Shown: one piece after another, positions 1 through 12,303 of the stretch | Position numbering within the stretch: the first letter of the stretch is position 1 | How the letters are laid out: each line of letters begins with the position of its first letter | Assembly (NCBI GenBank): GCA_928212115.1 | Contig: CAKMRJ010005634.1 | Span: 250,280,732 to 250,344,731, forward strand | From: Lactuca virosa | Taxonomy: Eukaryota; Streptophyta; Magnoliopsida; Asterales; Asteraceae | Length of the DNA: 64,000 nucleotides | Direction of reading: 5' to 3' | Made by a program: the position numbers and the translations under genes | Notes under the pieces: model-generated | Told to the model about the DNA's origin: nothing | Databases searched by the model: none | The model's input: only the letters and a program-made list of their open reading frames with translations

Positions 1-1154
1 TCGTGCCGCTCCTTTATTATTTAGGCAATCCTCCTTGAAATGCCCGACTTCCCCACACTTGAAACATGCCATATAAGCAGTTACACACTGGTTAGCATAG
101 TGACCAGTTTTGCCACACCTGTAGCAGGTTACAGCCTCTGTGCCTTATCCAGAATGCTTCTTTCTGCATTTTTCGAACCATATTGCTTCATTGCTATCTT
201 CGTGCTTCTCGCCGTTAGTGTTATATTTCGGAAATATACCCTTATTATTGGGTTCTGAAATTTCTTTACCCTTCCTCCTCTCTCCAATTTCTTCCTTGGT
301 GGCGATTTTCCCTTCAACTATGTATTCGATGGACCTAGCAACTTGGAAGGCTGCTCCCAAGGTAGTTGCTTTCTTTACCAAATGAACGAAATCCGTTGAT
401 AATCCATTACCAAATTTCTCTATCTTGGAGAGTTCGGTAGGAACTAGGTAAGGGACTAATCCTATCTTTTCAGAAAAGGCTGTAGCATACTCTCTGACGC
501 TCATCTCTCATTTCTTCAGGTTTTGGAATTCATTTGGTATCTCTAAAAGGTCTCTCTGTGAGCAGTACTTTTCCTTCAATTGCACAAGGAAGTTCTCCCA
601 TGATATATTCCTTGCCTCTCCTTTCGGCATAGCATTAGCTAGCCGCTTCCACCAACTCAATACTCCAGTCTTTAGTTGTTTGGTTACGAAGATTATCTTC
701 CATTGGTCGCCATAGTCACAGCTCTCGAACATTGTCTTCATTTCGTAGATTCCATCACTGCTACTAGTGTTGGTTCCCCAGAAAGTCTTGGTGGTTGTGA
801 TGCCATGAAGTCTTTATACTTGTATCCATCTCTATCAATCTCTTTCTTGGAGCCATCCTTCCTAACCTTTGACGATTCTACATTCCCACTGTAGTCTCCT
901 TCCTCGGACTGACCTTCATTTAACACCGATTCTATATGCAGCGCAGTGGGTTATTTCCTATTTCCTTGGAATATTTTTCTAATCTCCTTTATATGTTTGT
1001 CAAGCATTGCTCAAATCATAGTATGAACTCCTGCCATCATAACTGGTCCGACTGTCGGTACGACCGTTAGTGCAGGTCCGTCCATAAGCGGATGTTGTGG
1101 TTCAGGGCTTCGGTCTCCAATATCATTTCCCACTTTAATATGCATCCTGACCAT
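1..1154 (-). pseudogene. gag: R1 gypsy gag, broken, runs off the left edge
   Basis: Capsid/nucleocapsid gene of a Ty3/gypsy element. Reading leftwards from a possible ATG at 1154, the N-terminal part carries in-frame stops near 1010 and 950. It is followed by a capsid-like core (roughly 740-510; WWKRLA and WENFLVQLKEKY motifs) and a second capsid piece (504-145). Two CCHC zinc knuckles (C-x2-C-x4-H-x4-C) lie at 126-85 and 66-25 and would bind the packaged RNA. The order core then paired knuckles, and a primer site at 1687-1698 on the same strand, show minus orientation. A frame break lies near 504-508. Protease and pol would lie left of the window. The family is secure; the exact start is not. 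Confidence 0.85.
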
Positions 1155-1686
1155 GATGTTCTATACATCGAAGTATGAGTTTAGTGTACCCAGACGAGAA
1201 TATATATTATGATAAGGAAGGTTTTGTTTATGTTTAGACGCATAAGTCCTCCTTATCACTCCGAAACTTTACATGCCAATTCTAATACAATAATGACACG
1301 TTTAGAATTCTGAACACATAGGATTCTTAGTTTAAGGTCGGTAATAGACCTTAAACTTAATAATAGAAATTTAGATATGCAACCTAAGGCATGCTACTCT
1401 ATAAATCATTTAGCACTTAATAGCTAAGACATTTTTAAAGTATGCTAGTGCATAATATAGAAAATAATGTATTTAACCTACATTATGCTATATATTAATT
1501 TCTTATTTGGCACTTAATATTATTTAAGGCCTATACCCTAAAATATCCTAGTGTTTGTGTCTATTCAGATATACAACCTAAACTATCTTACAACCTAAAC
1601 TATCCTACACACACACCTCGCCATCATTGCTTAACCTCTAAGTTTAAGTCTAGAAACCTAAAAATTCCTAGTTCGCATAAACTAAT
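1155..1686 (-). other. R1 untranslated leader
   Basis: AT-rich stretch between the primer site and the first gag codon. It has no coding potential on either strand, which fits the 5' leader of a gypsy element. No clear packaging signal could be recognised by eye. Confidence 0.6.
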
Positions 1687-1698
1687 GCTCTGATACCA
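1687..1698 (-). other. R1 primer-binding site (initiator Met tRNA)
   Basis: The minus strand reads TGGTATCAGAGC, complementary to the 3' end of plant initiator methionine tRNA. It lies two bases inside the LTR end at 1701 and fixes both the LTR border and the orientation of R1. Confidence 0.9.
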
Positions 1699-1700
1699 AC

Positions 1701-2504
1701 TGTGACATCCTCTAATTTTCAGAACGAATTCAAACTTCTCTTTACGCTTTTAAAATCATTTATTATACTTGTCGAAAATCCCGGTACAAAAGATCATTTT
1801 GATTACAAATGTTTGTTTCCAAAATGTTAAAACCCTAGGGATGTCATAACCAATACATATACATAACTTACAGCGTAAAGACCTGATGGTCTTGAATATT
1901 ATTGCAAGTTGTCTCTTAATCACTCAACATCCTAATCAAGTTCCAATAGCTTAAGTATTCATACCTGTGATACATATAAATTGAGTGGGTCAGGTTGGGA
2001 AACCTGGTGAGATATATAGAGATTTCATACCTACAATATTGATATGATAATATTCCATAATTATCATACCTGCAACACTAACTGTTACCATGCAATATCC
2101 ATACAGGCTTACATTCCTACATATTTATTCCTACTGATCCTCACATATCCTAGTCCAAGATTATTAAGGAGAATTATCTGCCCGACGAACCATTTAAGGT
2201 AAGGGTTTGACTACATGGCTAGGGGCTCCCTTAGCCGGTGTAAGTCTTAAGGCACCCAAGCCTTCAGAGTAATTTGAGGAATATGGTATTACCTTTCATC
2301 TACATATGTAGGTTATGAGCCTACACTAACAACGTAATTCACAAGACCGCCTAGAATGATCAAGTGTTGTCACCTACTTTGTGGGATGACCAGACATACT
2401 TCTAACAATTTTCTAATTAGTACCCACCATTTATGGTCATCCCGTATGGAGCTATCGTACATCGACACCTGATAGTGTTGTGACATGACCTACAGGGGTA
2501 TGGA
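1701..2504 (-). mobile_element. R1 5' LTR, apparently cut short
   Basis: The LTR begins on the plus strand with TGTGACATCC at 1701. A stretch near 1981 (GAGTGGGTCAGG, then CCTGGTGAG) and one near 2306-2360 (GAGCCTACACT, CCGCCTAGAAT) resemble the R7 LTRs at about the same distance from the border, so this is a distant relative of R7. R7 LTRs are 2.5 kb, whereas recognisable similarity here ends near 2400-2480. The right end is therefore probably lost or displaced by R2; the breakpoint is placed between 2479 and 2505. Confidence 0.55.
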
Positions 2505-3240
2505 TGTCGGATGATGGATCTGTCCTGGAAGTTTTCCTAAGAACACAACACAGAAGAATCGTTAGAGGACGATCGGGTGCTCTCCCGGGACATCACTCCA
2601 ACGATCAAGTTAGTTTTCTGAGAGAGAGAATTTAGGGTAAATTTAGTGAGGGAGAAGATGGATCCCTTGCTTGAGGCGGAAGAGATCCTTTTATACCTGT
2701 TACTAACAGATCGTGGGGACCTCGTCCAATGAGTGTGATACGTGGCCTCATCTGACTGGGAGAATTATGCCCACGTTAAATAACTGTCTGGTGACGTCAG
2801 TTCTGGGCGTCACCTAAGGTTCTTGTCACATCTTGACTGGTCGTGATTGAATGAGAAGATCACGGGGAATATTCGTTCCTCGTGGTGGGAAACGAACTGC
2901 CACCCCGATGTTGGATTACTTAGGCCAAGGTCGGGCCTTGGCCAAGGTTCTGGTGAGATAACGTCTCGTTTATACTTCTGTTACATTTAACGTGGTCGTT
3001 CATGGTAACGTTAACAAGTCCCTTAGACCAGTCGCCTTCTGCGTTCATGACGTAGCAGAGTTATTCTGGTCTATTCATAGATACGTGGCGGGCTGCTACT
3101 TATAGCTTATGCAGCTGGAAGGGCAAAATCGCCGTTCTTCGGCGGTTTCCTCATGAAAACGGGTCGCTTCCCCTTTAGTGGCATTTAAACCTCTGTTCCT
3201 CCTGGCGTTTCCTCCTTACTTTCTACTTTTCTCTCTTTGA
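2505..3240 (-). mobile_element. R2 3' LTR and region in front of the antisense ORF
   Basis: TGTCGG at 2505 is a plausible outer border (TG at 2479 is an alternative). A TATA box for the minus strand lies at 2687-2696, followed downstream by a pyrimidine-rich leader, as in plant LTRs. The inner border could not be fixed by eye. The segment 3100-3240 is probably internal sequence that serves as 5' region of the antisense ORF. No second LTR copy is in the window for comparison. Confidence 0.45.
2687..2696 (-). promoter_or_regulatory. TATA box of the R2 LTR
   Basis: Minus-strand GTATAAAAGG in GC-richer surroundings. It is followed on that strand by CTCTTCC and pyrimidine-rich sequence typical of a plant LTR transcription start. 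Confidence 0.55.
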
Positions 3241-3288
3241 CTTCTTGCCCCAAAGAAACCTTTTCAACCCTTTCTTCATATTCTTCCA

Positions 3289-6200
3289 TGGCTACTGCTC
3301 GTTCCGTGGGAAGAGATCTTACCACCGAGGAATAGGAATCTTTTCAGTTCTGATTCGGGTTTGTTCCCGAACACGGAGTGCAAATCCCCCTTCGGATGCA
3401 TCGCTTTACATCCCTCCCGAGGGCAAAGTCGGCATTCCAATCGTTGTCACACCCCCGAACCAGACGGCGGAAATGTCCGGGGGCTTGCGCGTGACTTCAT
3501 CTTGTAATATCATCACAATTGTATATAATTGAATCAAGACAACATCATCATCATGCATATCAAATACAACCAGCATTTTTTACATCAAGTACAATATTAC
3601 ATGTTCAAAATATTTAATGTATGTTGATAACAAAATTTTACAAATTCCACCATTTCCTGCTGACCATTCTTCTTAACGATTCCCTGAGAATACAAGTTAT
3701 TTTGAAAAACGTCAACATATATAATGTTGGTGAGTTCATAAGCATATTTGAATGTAAAGTTTTGAATAGTTTGTAAACACCAGAAAATCCGATATTTTCT
3801 GAAAATGGTTTGAACGTGATGTATCAAAATCAAATATTAATGCATGTGTGTTTTCTATATTTGGAATGTATAGAAAAATGTAATCAAGATAAAAACCCTG
3901 TATTTTCCGTAGTACGTAAAAGATATTGTTTAACAGTTAATACTCCAGAAAATCCAATATTTTCTGTTTATAAAAGTGTTGTGGTCTCAACCCCAAGACC
4001 GAATGACAGTATATGTATGTTTTTGTATCCACAAGATTTTATAGGTATTCTATAAAATTATGTTGGAGAAGATTTTTAAGTGAGCCGTTTTAACCATACT
4101 TGATTTTTGATGAGTTCGCCTGTCATGGCGTTCTTAGGCGCCAGTTTGATTGACGGTAAGGTTTTTCACCCTAGAACGGCCTAGCCTAGCTGTAGCGAAC
4201 AACTCAGGTGTGAGGAGTCACCCCATATAGATCTATACACAAACTCTCGCTCTCCGTCCAGGAGACTCTGGTTATAACTACAGGCTACGATCATACACTC
4301 TAGAGATGTCAACCAAAAAGTCTCACTAGATCATTTATTGTTTTCACACAAGTATTGATTCACGCTATGTATAATATTTTCGTATATATAGTTAAGATTT
4401 GAAATGCCCAGAAAAATAGGTATATGAATGTATAAGGCACAACAGACATGCAAGGGAGCAGCTATGGCCCACTAAGCATGTGATGTATAGACTGGGTCCA
4501 TTAAGCATGTTAATGGGTCACAAAGGCCCAAATTTACATGTAATAAACATATTAGGCCCAACAAACATGTAAATGGGCCACAAAGGCCCAAATAGACATG
4601 TAATGAATATGCTAGGCCCAATATCAAGAAATTAACGTTTATGGTCCAAATATATGTAAGTGAATATTTTTGGCCTATTTTTACAGAACTTGACATTTTT
4701 GGCCCAAAATATATAAAATGTTATTTCCGGCTCATTATTGTAAAGATTTACATTTTCAGTCCATTTTTAAATAAAATGACACTTTTCGACTCAAGTTTTA
4801 TAAAAATGACGTTTTCGGCCCATGATTGTAAAAATTTGCATTTTTATCTCACGTTTCATAGAATTTACGTTTTTGGCCCAAGTTTTGGAAAATTTTCATT
4901 TTTAACCCATGAAACCGTAGGTTTGCCTTTTTGACTCAAACTTGAGTTAAATGACAATTTACTCCATAAAAATCGAGGTTTTTACAATTTAGGCCCAATA
5001 AAACCGAAAAGCCCATTTTTATGGCCCAATATACAAAAACTTGCATTTTGGCCCTTTTATTCCCAAGAATATCATAAAAGCTCATTTTTGTACAAAAGTG
5101 ACTCTTTTAGTCCTTGTAAAACTGTAAATGCCAAGAAAGTCTCATCTTTTTGGTTATTTGTCAAACATGCCCCTTTTTCAAGATTTTGTTTAGTTTCTTA
5201 TGAATCTTCACATGTTTAACATTTATCCTTGTAGTAAGTTGTATAAAGTGTTGTAGTTCCCAAATATTGTCTAGATCTATGAAGTTCTTTACACAATCAC
5301 AACATACACTTAGAAAACACACATAATCAATGCACAAATACATAGATCTAACACATAGCAACTTGTATTCTCCCCCAAAAACAAAGTAAAACCGAAATCA
5401 AGGGGGGTATGAACTCACCTTGAGGTTGGATTCGGTTTGATGAAGAGATTGAAGAAGATCTCGGCTTTAGCAAGCCTCTTGAAGAGGTTTTCGAACTTGG
5501 ATGGTTCTAAGAAACATGATCCACAAAAATATGGGTGTAAGAGGAGATTTTTGAAGAGATCAAGAAGTTAAATCATAGATCTAAGTGAGAACTTACCAAA
5601 GATAGTGATCTTGAAGAAGAATCTCTTGAAGCTACACCCAAAATCTCAAAAAATTTAGAGGAAAAAGGGAGGTGTTCTAGAGAGTGTTTTGAAGATGTTT
5701 GAAAGGAAATGAGAGAGGTGAGGGGAGGGGTTTCGGCTGAGAGGTAGAAGAAGAGAAGAGAGAGATGGTGAGGTGATGTTTGCATGGAATACCACCATGC
5801 AAACATGAGGTGTCTAATGCAAAAATTCCCCATTTTTCCTTTTTTTGTCTAATAAGCATAATGGGTCGAGAATTGGGCTTAAGAGAGAGGAGGATGAAAT
5901 AATTTGGCCCATTATTGGTCTTGTTCGCATTTATGAAGCCCAATAATTATTTTCCGGCCCATTGGGCCCATATGAGGGTCACGACCCAATGAATCCCAAT
6001 TAAAATGGGTTCACGGCCCATTAGAAATAAGAAGGTTCATTCTAGGCCCGCATAGGCCAAAATGCTAAAACTTTATGAATGTGTGTCCATTTAGAGCCCA
6101 ATTAGGGTTCCTAGGCCCAAGATAGTCAAGTTGAAGGTTTATTGGTCCATTAGGCCCAATAAGAGAATCCTTGTTCATGTTAAACTTGAACTGGAATTTT

Positions 6201-8475
6201 TAGGGTTTTCAACACATAACTTACTATAAGAGGTGTATTGTATAAGATTTTGAGCTTTACTGAAGAGTTTTGATTAAGTTTGTTATCATTAAATAAGCAT
6301 AGTGTATGATATTCATTTAGAGTACAAGTTATTACACTGGATGAATGTTTACATGAGAATAGAATTTCCTGGCTAAAACGCTAGTTGTGACAATCGCCTT
6401 GTTCGAAGCGGGTCTGCGTTTTCCTACTATAGACTTCTTCAACCTGATTATCTGGGAATATGGGTTTTTCGTGAGAGAGCTGACCCTTATTGGTATAAAC
6501 AAGATAGTGGGTTTCGAACTCCTCTGTCGTGCCCTAGGCCGTCTGCCAACTATTCTAACAGTCTAGTACTTCTTTAATGCCTCTACTCAGTCGGGGACTC
6601 GGACCCTTTCTCGTCGGCGGGGAGTCCCTACTCTTATCCAGGGTAAAACGTCCAAGAATAACTGGAAGGAGAAGTTTTTGTGGGTGAACAGCGACCTCAT
6701 GGTGCTCAGCTACCCAAGGTCTAAGGTGTATGTCGACCGCGCTCCAACACTTTTTGGTGTTGACAAAGAACTGACTGGTGTCCTAGAGAAGATTAGCATC
6801 AATAGTGAAGATTGGCTTGACTGCTTCTTAGCTGTTGGCGGAATGAGCACCGCTTGGAGGGCTCGCGGGAAGATGCCCGAGTTTTTCATCGAGAAAGAGG
6901 GCATTGTGCTTCTCAGGCTGTTTTCACTTGCCCCCTTCCCCTCTTTTTTAATCGGCAAGCACGATTAAATCGGCATTTTGGTTAAACACCGTTGTTTTTG
7001 TTTTGTTGCCAGGTGTGGAGGAGGTTGTTTCTTTAGAGAAAGCTCTTCAGGGTCTATTCGACGGTGAACTTCAGTGTCGCGATGTCGATCTTGTGGAGGC
7101 TCTTCCACCCCTTGTTTCTGGTCAAGGAATCGAGCTACCGTCAGTTCTGACAGTGCTACTGGTGCCAGCGAGGATCCGGATCTACAAGACGTTGTTGTCA
7201 CTGGCGCTTCTCAGAAGGATCCTACACCTTCCGGGTCTCCGAGGAGTCTTCGCCATGTCAGGAGGCGTTTTTATCTCTTTCAAGCCTCTTTCGGTGGTCG
7301 AACTGAGACGGATAGCACCGATCCCCCCTTTGTAAGAAATGTAATCTGAGTTTCTTACTAGGGGGTACCAAGAGTTCCAATCGTGCTCCCGATGAAAGTC
7401 CTCCGAAACTGTTGGAGGGGGCACAAATCAGGGCGACTGAACCGCCCAGTCATACAGAGGATGAAAGCACCGATAAGACCAGCCAGGTTCCCACTGCTGG
7501 AGGAGCCAAGGCGAAAAGTGGGTCTTCGCCTTCCCAAGGTCTCACATCAACTTCTTCAGGTAAAACCGCAACCGTCCCCCTTTTAGTAGGTTCTCATCCA
7601 GATTCCTACAAGCCAGCTTGGAGGCTAACTTCCCAAGACCTTGTCTCTGATCACGACACTGCTGTTGAGTGGTGTCGGTACACCTTTACTCTTGCTACCA
7701 TTGAGGCCTTAACTGTCCTAGCAGATGAGCATATAGCCGACGGCTTACGCTATGCCGCCGCCCAAGTGTCATATTACTTGGTCGCAACTGCTAAACGCAT
7801 CTCCGATACGGAGACCCTCCAGTCTGACTTTGACAAGAAGGGCATTGAATATGAAGAGCTGAAAGCCCAGGTGGCAAAGATAGAAGCCGACAAGCATAGC
7901 TAGGAGGCCAAGCAGGAGTTGGCGCTGCTCAAGAAGAAAGCTTAAAAGAGCAAGTGGCAAAGCTGGAGGAAGAGGTGAGGCGCCTGAATGATCACGTGGG
8001 GGCCTTGAGTTTGGAAAATGCTGGTCTAAGCGAGCGGACGGCAGAACTGGAGGTCGATATGGTTGTTGAGAACGTTGCAAAAAGGGTGCTGGAGAAGGAT
8101 ATTGCGTGGATCCTTAGCGATGGGCTCAGCCGAGTAGTGGACAGGGTGATCGAGAGTCCTCAATTTCTTCAAGGCTTGGTTCAGGTGTGGGCGGCTTGTA
8201 TGGCGGCAGGGGTGGAGCAGGGAAAGAGATTTGTGAAAGATCTGGTGACTTCCAGGGAGTTTAATCCAGAGGTTGAGGTGGACGTGGCCACTAAGACCTA
8301 AGAGATGAAAGATGCCATGGCGGCTTTCATTGAAACAGATTTTGCAGGCTATCTCCGCCTAGGAAATATGGACATGGTCGGGCTCCGCGATCTTTGTCAA
8401 GACGCTCAAAGCGATGGGTCTGGCCCTAGCCTAAGCTCTTCACTCGGTGATGGTAACACCCCTGCCCATAAGTAG
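3289..8475 (+). pseudogene. R2 antisense extra ORF, Transposase_28-like protein, split by R3
   Basis: Degenerate ORF running opposite to R2 pol. It starts with an ATG at 3289. The reading PPSDASLYIPPEGKVG just before the R3 insertion (3400-3444) and FEAGLRFPTIDFF, WEYGFFVREL and a leucine/cysteine-rich stretch just after it (6393-6540) match the plant 'putative gypsy type transposon' domain (Pfam Transposase_28) in order and spacing. A second block follows to 6900. From about 7600 to 8080 it turns into an alanine/glutamate-rich coiled coil, and it ends GDGNTPAHK plus stop at 8475. Stops occur near 3334, 3355, 6548, 7901 and 8299, with frame changes between blocks. A strong acceptor (TTGTTGCCAG at about 7012) hints at introns. 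The function of this protein in Tat elements is unknown. Confidence 0.75.
3445..6392 (-). mobile_element. R3 solo LTR of an R8-like chromovirus
   Basis: Begins TGTCACACCCCCGAAC and ends GTTGTGACA, with inverted ends and flanking 5-bp repeats ATCGT (3440-3444) and ATCGC (6393-6397), one mismatch. It aligns along its length with the R8 LTR (37503-37750 plus 52922-55984). No primer site, polypurine tract or coding sequence adjoins it, so it is a solo LTR left by LTR-LTR recombination. By its strand matches the element read leftwards. The reading frame of the interrupted R2 antisense ORF continues directly from one flank to the other. Confidence 0.9.
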
Positions 8476-9273
8476 CACTGTTTATTTGGTTTGTTTTGAT
8501 GTAACACCTGTGAAAAATGTTTTCTATTTTTTTCTTTGTTTTTTCTCTTTACTGCCCTCAGTGGCAGTCTGAAAGTCCGAGAGTCCGACGCCTTTGACAA
8601 TGTTCACTTTTAACTTGTGGGTATGAATGTTTCTTGTTACCGCACATATTAGTTTGTTTGGTTGCTACATGTATGGTTTATATTGGCCGTCACATGGTAT
8701 TTACACAGGGTTTGCTTATACCCCTGGTTTGAGTTCTTTTATTGGTGAACTCTTTATGCTCTACTAATGCTGGTCTTTGAGAAATTTGTTCTAATTTTCT
8801 ACTTAAAGACCCTAGGTGTAGCCAAGATCGTCATCTTGAGGCTCACCCGATTTTGTTTTTCTCATTAGTGGAAGGTTATGACTCTTCTACACTTATGTCA
8901 CATGTTCTTTCGTATGTTTGCTATAATGTAATTGATGAAAATGTTTTGGGAGAAAGGTTATGAGCCTTTTTTGTACAAACTCCCTGACTGCCTCCTTGTA
9001 ACGATTCTGCTCGTGTGACGTTGGATGATCAGTCCTTGTTGTCACACGGTAAATGTACACAACCGCTTTGTTTTACTTGTCAAGCTTGAAAATAAGAAGC
9101 ATCTGAATTTCTTTCTCTCTTTTTGCTAGTTTTAATGTTGGAGCATTATAAGACTGAGAATGGTAATGTAATTTTTTCTGGTTACATTTACATGTCAAAA
9201 CTAATATAAAATGCCTTTGCTAGCATTGAATCTATCTTTAACACTCGTTTTAGGAATAAAAATGACGCAAACT
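8476..9273. other. R2 noncoding spacer between antisense ORF and integrase
   Basis: About 800 bases with only short ORFs, lying between the convergent ends of the antisense ORF (plus) and integrase (minus). T-rich stretches (8519-8560, 9110-9130) may serve as 3' ends for either transcript. No recognised domain or repeat was found. Confidence 0.6.
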
Positions 9274-10164
9274 CTACGCATTCCACGTTTTTGGAATGGC
9301 ACGCCCGTCCTGAGCTTCTAGGACATAAGCACCATTCTTATGGGCTTCAACGATTTTGTACGGTCCTTCCCAAGTGACACTGAGTTTCCCCAAGGGTTCA
9401 GCATGGCTGGACTCATTCTTTCTTAGCACCCATTCTCCAACTTTGAAGTTTTTGACCCGGACTTGGCGGTTGTAATAGTTCTCAGTTCGTGATTTGTCCA
9501 ATGCTTGGCGCATCTGTTCTGCCTCACGTTTTTCATCGAGCATATCCAGGCCCTGGCGTCGCCCTTCTTTGTTGGCTGCTTCTTCGAAACTCTCTGTTCG
9601 CAGGGAGCTGGCCACTATTTCCAATGGGTGGACTGCTTCCGTCCCATAGGTTAGACTAAATGGCGTTTCTCCTGTGCTTGACCTTGCTGTGGTACAAAAT
9701 GACTACAAGAGATGCGGGAGCTCATCCACCCAGGCAGCCATTGATCTGAGTAACCTTTTCTTCAAACCATTGACTATGGTTTTGTTTGATATCTCAGTTT
9801 GTCCGTTGGCCTGAGGGTGTGCCACTGACGTGAACGGGAGGTGAATTTTCTTGTCTTCGCACCACTCTTTGAAGGGACTTCCTTCAAATTGCGTTCCTTT
9901 ATCACTTATGAGGATTCTGGGGGTGCCAAAATGGGCCAAGATACTCTTGGTCATGAACTTTATCATTTGCATGCGAGTGACGGTGGCCAGCGGTTCTGCT
10001 TTTATCCATTTAGTGAAATAATCCATAGCTACTAGCAAAAATTTCACACCCCATGGCGCTGGTGGGAAAGTTCCCACTATGTCAATTCCCCATTGGTGGA
10101 AAGGCCAGGGGCTGGTGATGCTGGTCGACGACATGGCCGGTTGATTTTGGAAAGGAGCGAACAC
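9274..10164 (-). pseudogene. pol: R2 integrase core and C-terminus
   Basis: Integrase of a Tat-type element, which would join cDNA to host DNA. In 10164-9703 the catalytic residues are visible: Asp in HQWGIDIVG, Asp in ISDKGTQF, and Glu in HPQANGQTEISNK, the DDE arrangement. The segment 9624-9274 is the C-terminal part (VRVKNFKVGEWVLRK, GKLSVTWEGPYKIVEA). There is no chromodomain, as expected for Tat. The reading is broken between 9703 and 9624 and again at about 10165, where a stop follows the first of the zinc-finger cysteines. It continues from the RNase H piece at 10171. Confidence 0.85.
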
Positions 10165-10170
10165 CTGAAA

Positions 10171-11190
10171 TTATTTGCATTTATTGGTTAGGGATGTGGC
10201 GTCTGTGTATACGTCTGGCCAATATACTCCTAGGCGGAGTATTTTTCCTATGAGCGCTCGAGCGCCTTCATGTGCCACTGCGTCCCCGGAATGGCTTTCC
10301 TCCAGGAACGGCTGCCCCTCTGTCTTAGAGATGCATTTTAGCCATGGGCTTAAATACCCTCTCTGATACAGCTGGTCGTCTCTGATTGCAAAATGTGATG
10401 CCCTGATGTTGACTTTTCTTGCCTCCTCAGGGTTATCCGGTAGTGCGCCATGGCGCAAGTAATCGACATATGGTTTAGTCCATTCTGGTGTAGTCGATAC
10501 TGTATTAACCCTTTGGTTATCAATACTTCTCTCCGGGAGCACTTCAACTAGCACTTTCTTTGTTAAGTGATCATAAGAAGTTGAGGCTAGCTTGCTAAGA
10601 GCATCCGCTCGTGCATTCTTTCCCCATGAGATTTGTTTTATTAAGAAACTTTTGAAAGTGCTAGTCAGGTTGCGGACTGCATCTGGGTATTTATGCATCC
10701 TTGAATCTTTTTCCTCATATGTTCCATTTATCTGGTTTGTGATAAGCAATGAATCACTGAGAGCTGTTAGTTGTTTTGCACCAACTTCTTTGGCCAGCCT
10801 CAGACCTGCCAGGAGTGCTTCGTACTCTGCCTCGTTGTTAGATACTTGGAAGTCGAATTGCAATGCGTAAGTGATCTTTTCTCCGTTGGGGCTTTGGAGG
10901 ATCAGGCCTGTACCTGAGCCTTCCTTGCTTGCTACGCCATTGGTGTATAACTTCCAGAGTTCTTTGCCGACCTCAGGCTCTAGTAGGTCGATAGAGATTG
11001 TCGTCGGCACTCCCTTAATGGTATCCGGGATTTCGACCAGGAAGTCTGCGAGGGCCTGGGCCTTGATGCTAGTCCGGGGGTGGTAATGGATATCATGTTC
11101 ACCTAATTCTATGACCCACTTGGCCAGGCCTCCAGACTTTTCCGACCTTAGCAGCACTTGCTTTATCGAGTAACTAGTCAGAACATCCAC
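10171..11190 (-). pseudogene. pol: R2 second (plant-type) RNase H and integrase zinc-binding region
   Basis: The long open stretch holds a second RNase H: LYTNGVASKEGSGTGLIL (first catalytic Asp of the usual LYVDG changed to Asn), SNNEAEYEALLAGL (catalytic Glu intact), ALSDSLLITNQI (Asp) and WGKNARADALSKLAS (Asp). This second RNase H, after the usual retroviral-type one, is a diagnostic feature of the Tat clade. Downstream comes the connection to integrase with a partial HHCC region (ESHSGD, then YWPDVYTDA), in which the second cysteine is lost. The Asp-to-Asn change would inactivate it. Confidence 0.85.
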
Positions 11191-12298
11191 CTTGTGGGTT
11201 TGAAAATACCTCCGTAGTCATCTGACAGCGTATACCAGGGCGAAGACCATCTTCTCTAAGGCAGCGTAATTGACCTCTGGTCCTTGTAGGGCCCTACTAA
11301 CAAAGTGGATGGGTACCTGCTTGCCTTCTCTCTCCACTGCCAACACATAGGAGATAGCTTCTTCGGAAGCTGCTAAATACATCTGTATGTCTCCCCTGGT
11401 AGCGGGCAGGCGAGAGCCGGTAGTTGATGTAAGGCATATTTCAGTTGTTGCAATGCCGCACCTGCTTTTTCTGTCCATTTGAACTGCTTTTTGTCTAGGC
11501 ATCCTTTGAGTGTTTGGTATATAGGAAGCACCTTTTTTGCATATTTGACAATGGATCTTCCCAATGCCGTCAACCTACCGTTGATCTCCTGTACACCTTT
11601 GAGGTTGTGGGGAGTTTTCGACTCAAGTAAATCCTGTATTTTGGTGGGATTGGGCAGAATCCCTTCCTTGGATATCTGATACCCAAGGAATTGCCCCTCC
11701 TCTACTCAAAAAGTACACTTAGATGGGTTTAACTTCATCTGCAATTTAGCTAGCGTTGTGAAAGTTTCCTCCACATCGTGGAGTAGTGTTTCTTCATTGT
11801 AGCTTTTAATTACCATGTCGTCGATGTAGACTTTGATATTCCTACCAATTTGATCGGCGAATATCTTGTCCATTAGCCTTTGGTACGTAGCACCCATATT
11901 TTTTTAGTCGAAATGGCATTTTCTGGTATCAAAAAGTGCATTTCTCGGTGTGGAAGGCAGTTTTCGCCTCATTCTCTCGTTTCATCTGTACCTGATGATA
12001 ACCCTTGTACGCGTCGAGGAAACATTTGAGCTAAAAACCTTCAAGCGATTGGACTTTCTGATCGATCTCTGGGAGAGGATAGCAATCCTTAAGACATGCG
12101 TTATTAAGATCTGAGTAATCAATGCACATTCGCCATGATCCATTGCCTTTCTTTACCATGACAGGATTTGCTATCCATGATGGGAACATTACTTCCTTGA
12201 GTATGCCGGTGTTCACCAGGTCGGCCACTTCTGCGTTAATAGCCCTGTTCTGATCCATCGCCTGACCCCTCTTCTTTTGTTTAACTTGTAAGTCCCTA
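11191..12298 (-). pseudogene. pol: R2 reverse transcriptase and first RNase H, 5' end cut off
   Basis: RT blocks in order: KQKKRG just inside the break, then VMVKKGNGSWRMCIDYSDLNN (12200-12130 region), YPLPEIDQ, the palm motif KVYIDDMVIKS (about 11840) and LNPSKCTF. The thumb follows (GRLTALGRSIVKYA), then the first RNase H (YLAASEEAISYVL, VNYAALEKMVFALVYAVR; 11400-11218). Stops and shifts lie at 11897-12030, 11705 and 11573. The sequence stops abruptly at 12298-12303, where R4 begins, so gag and protease are absent. Confidence 0.85.
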
Positions 12299-12303
12299 AA
12301 AAT

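Larger units (their letters stand above)
2505..12303 (-). mobile_element. R2 Tat-type Ty3/gypsy element, 3' half only
   Basis: Minus-strand element with the order RT, RNase H, second RNase H, integrase (12298 to 9274), then an antisense ORF on the plus strand (3289-8475) and an LTR-like segment (2505 to about 3240). A second plant-type RNase H after the usual one, no chromodomain, and an extra ORF between integrase and the 3' LTR are known marks of the Tat clade (Tat, Retand, Ogre relatives). Everything upstream of RT (gag, protease, 5' LTR) is missing because R4 interrupts at 12304. R3 is inserted in the antisense ORF. Many stops show that it is dead and old. Confidence 0.85.

Noticed and set aside
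6938..7014. Intron in the antisense ORF
   Set aside because: The acceptor is good, but no convincing donor was found at a distance that restores the frame; mentioned only as a possibility in the ORF entry.
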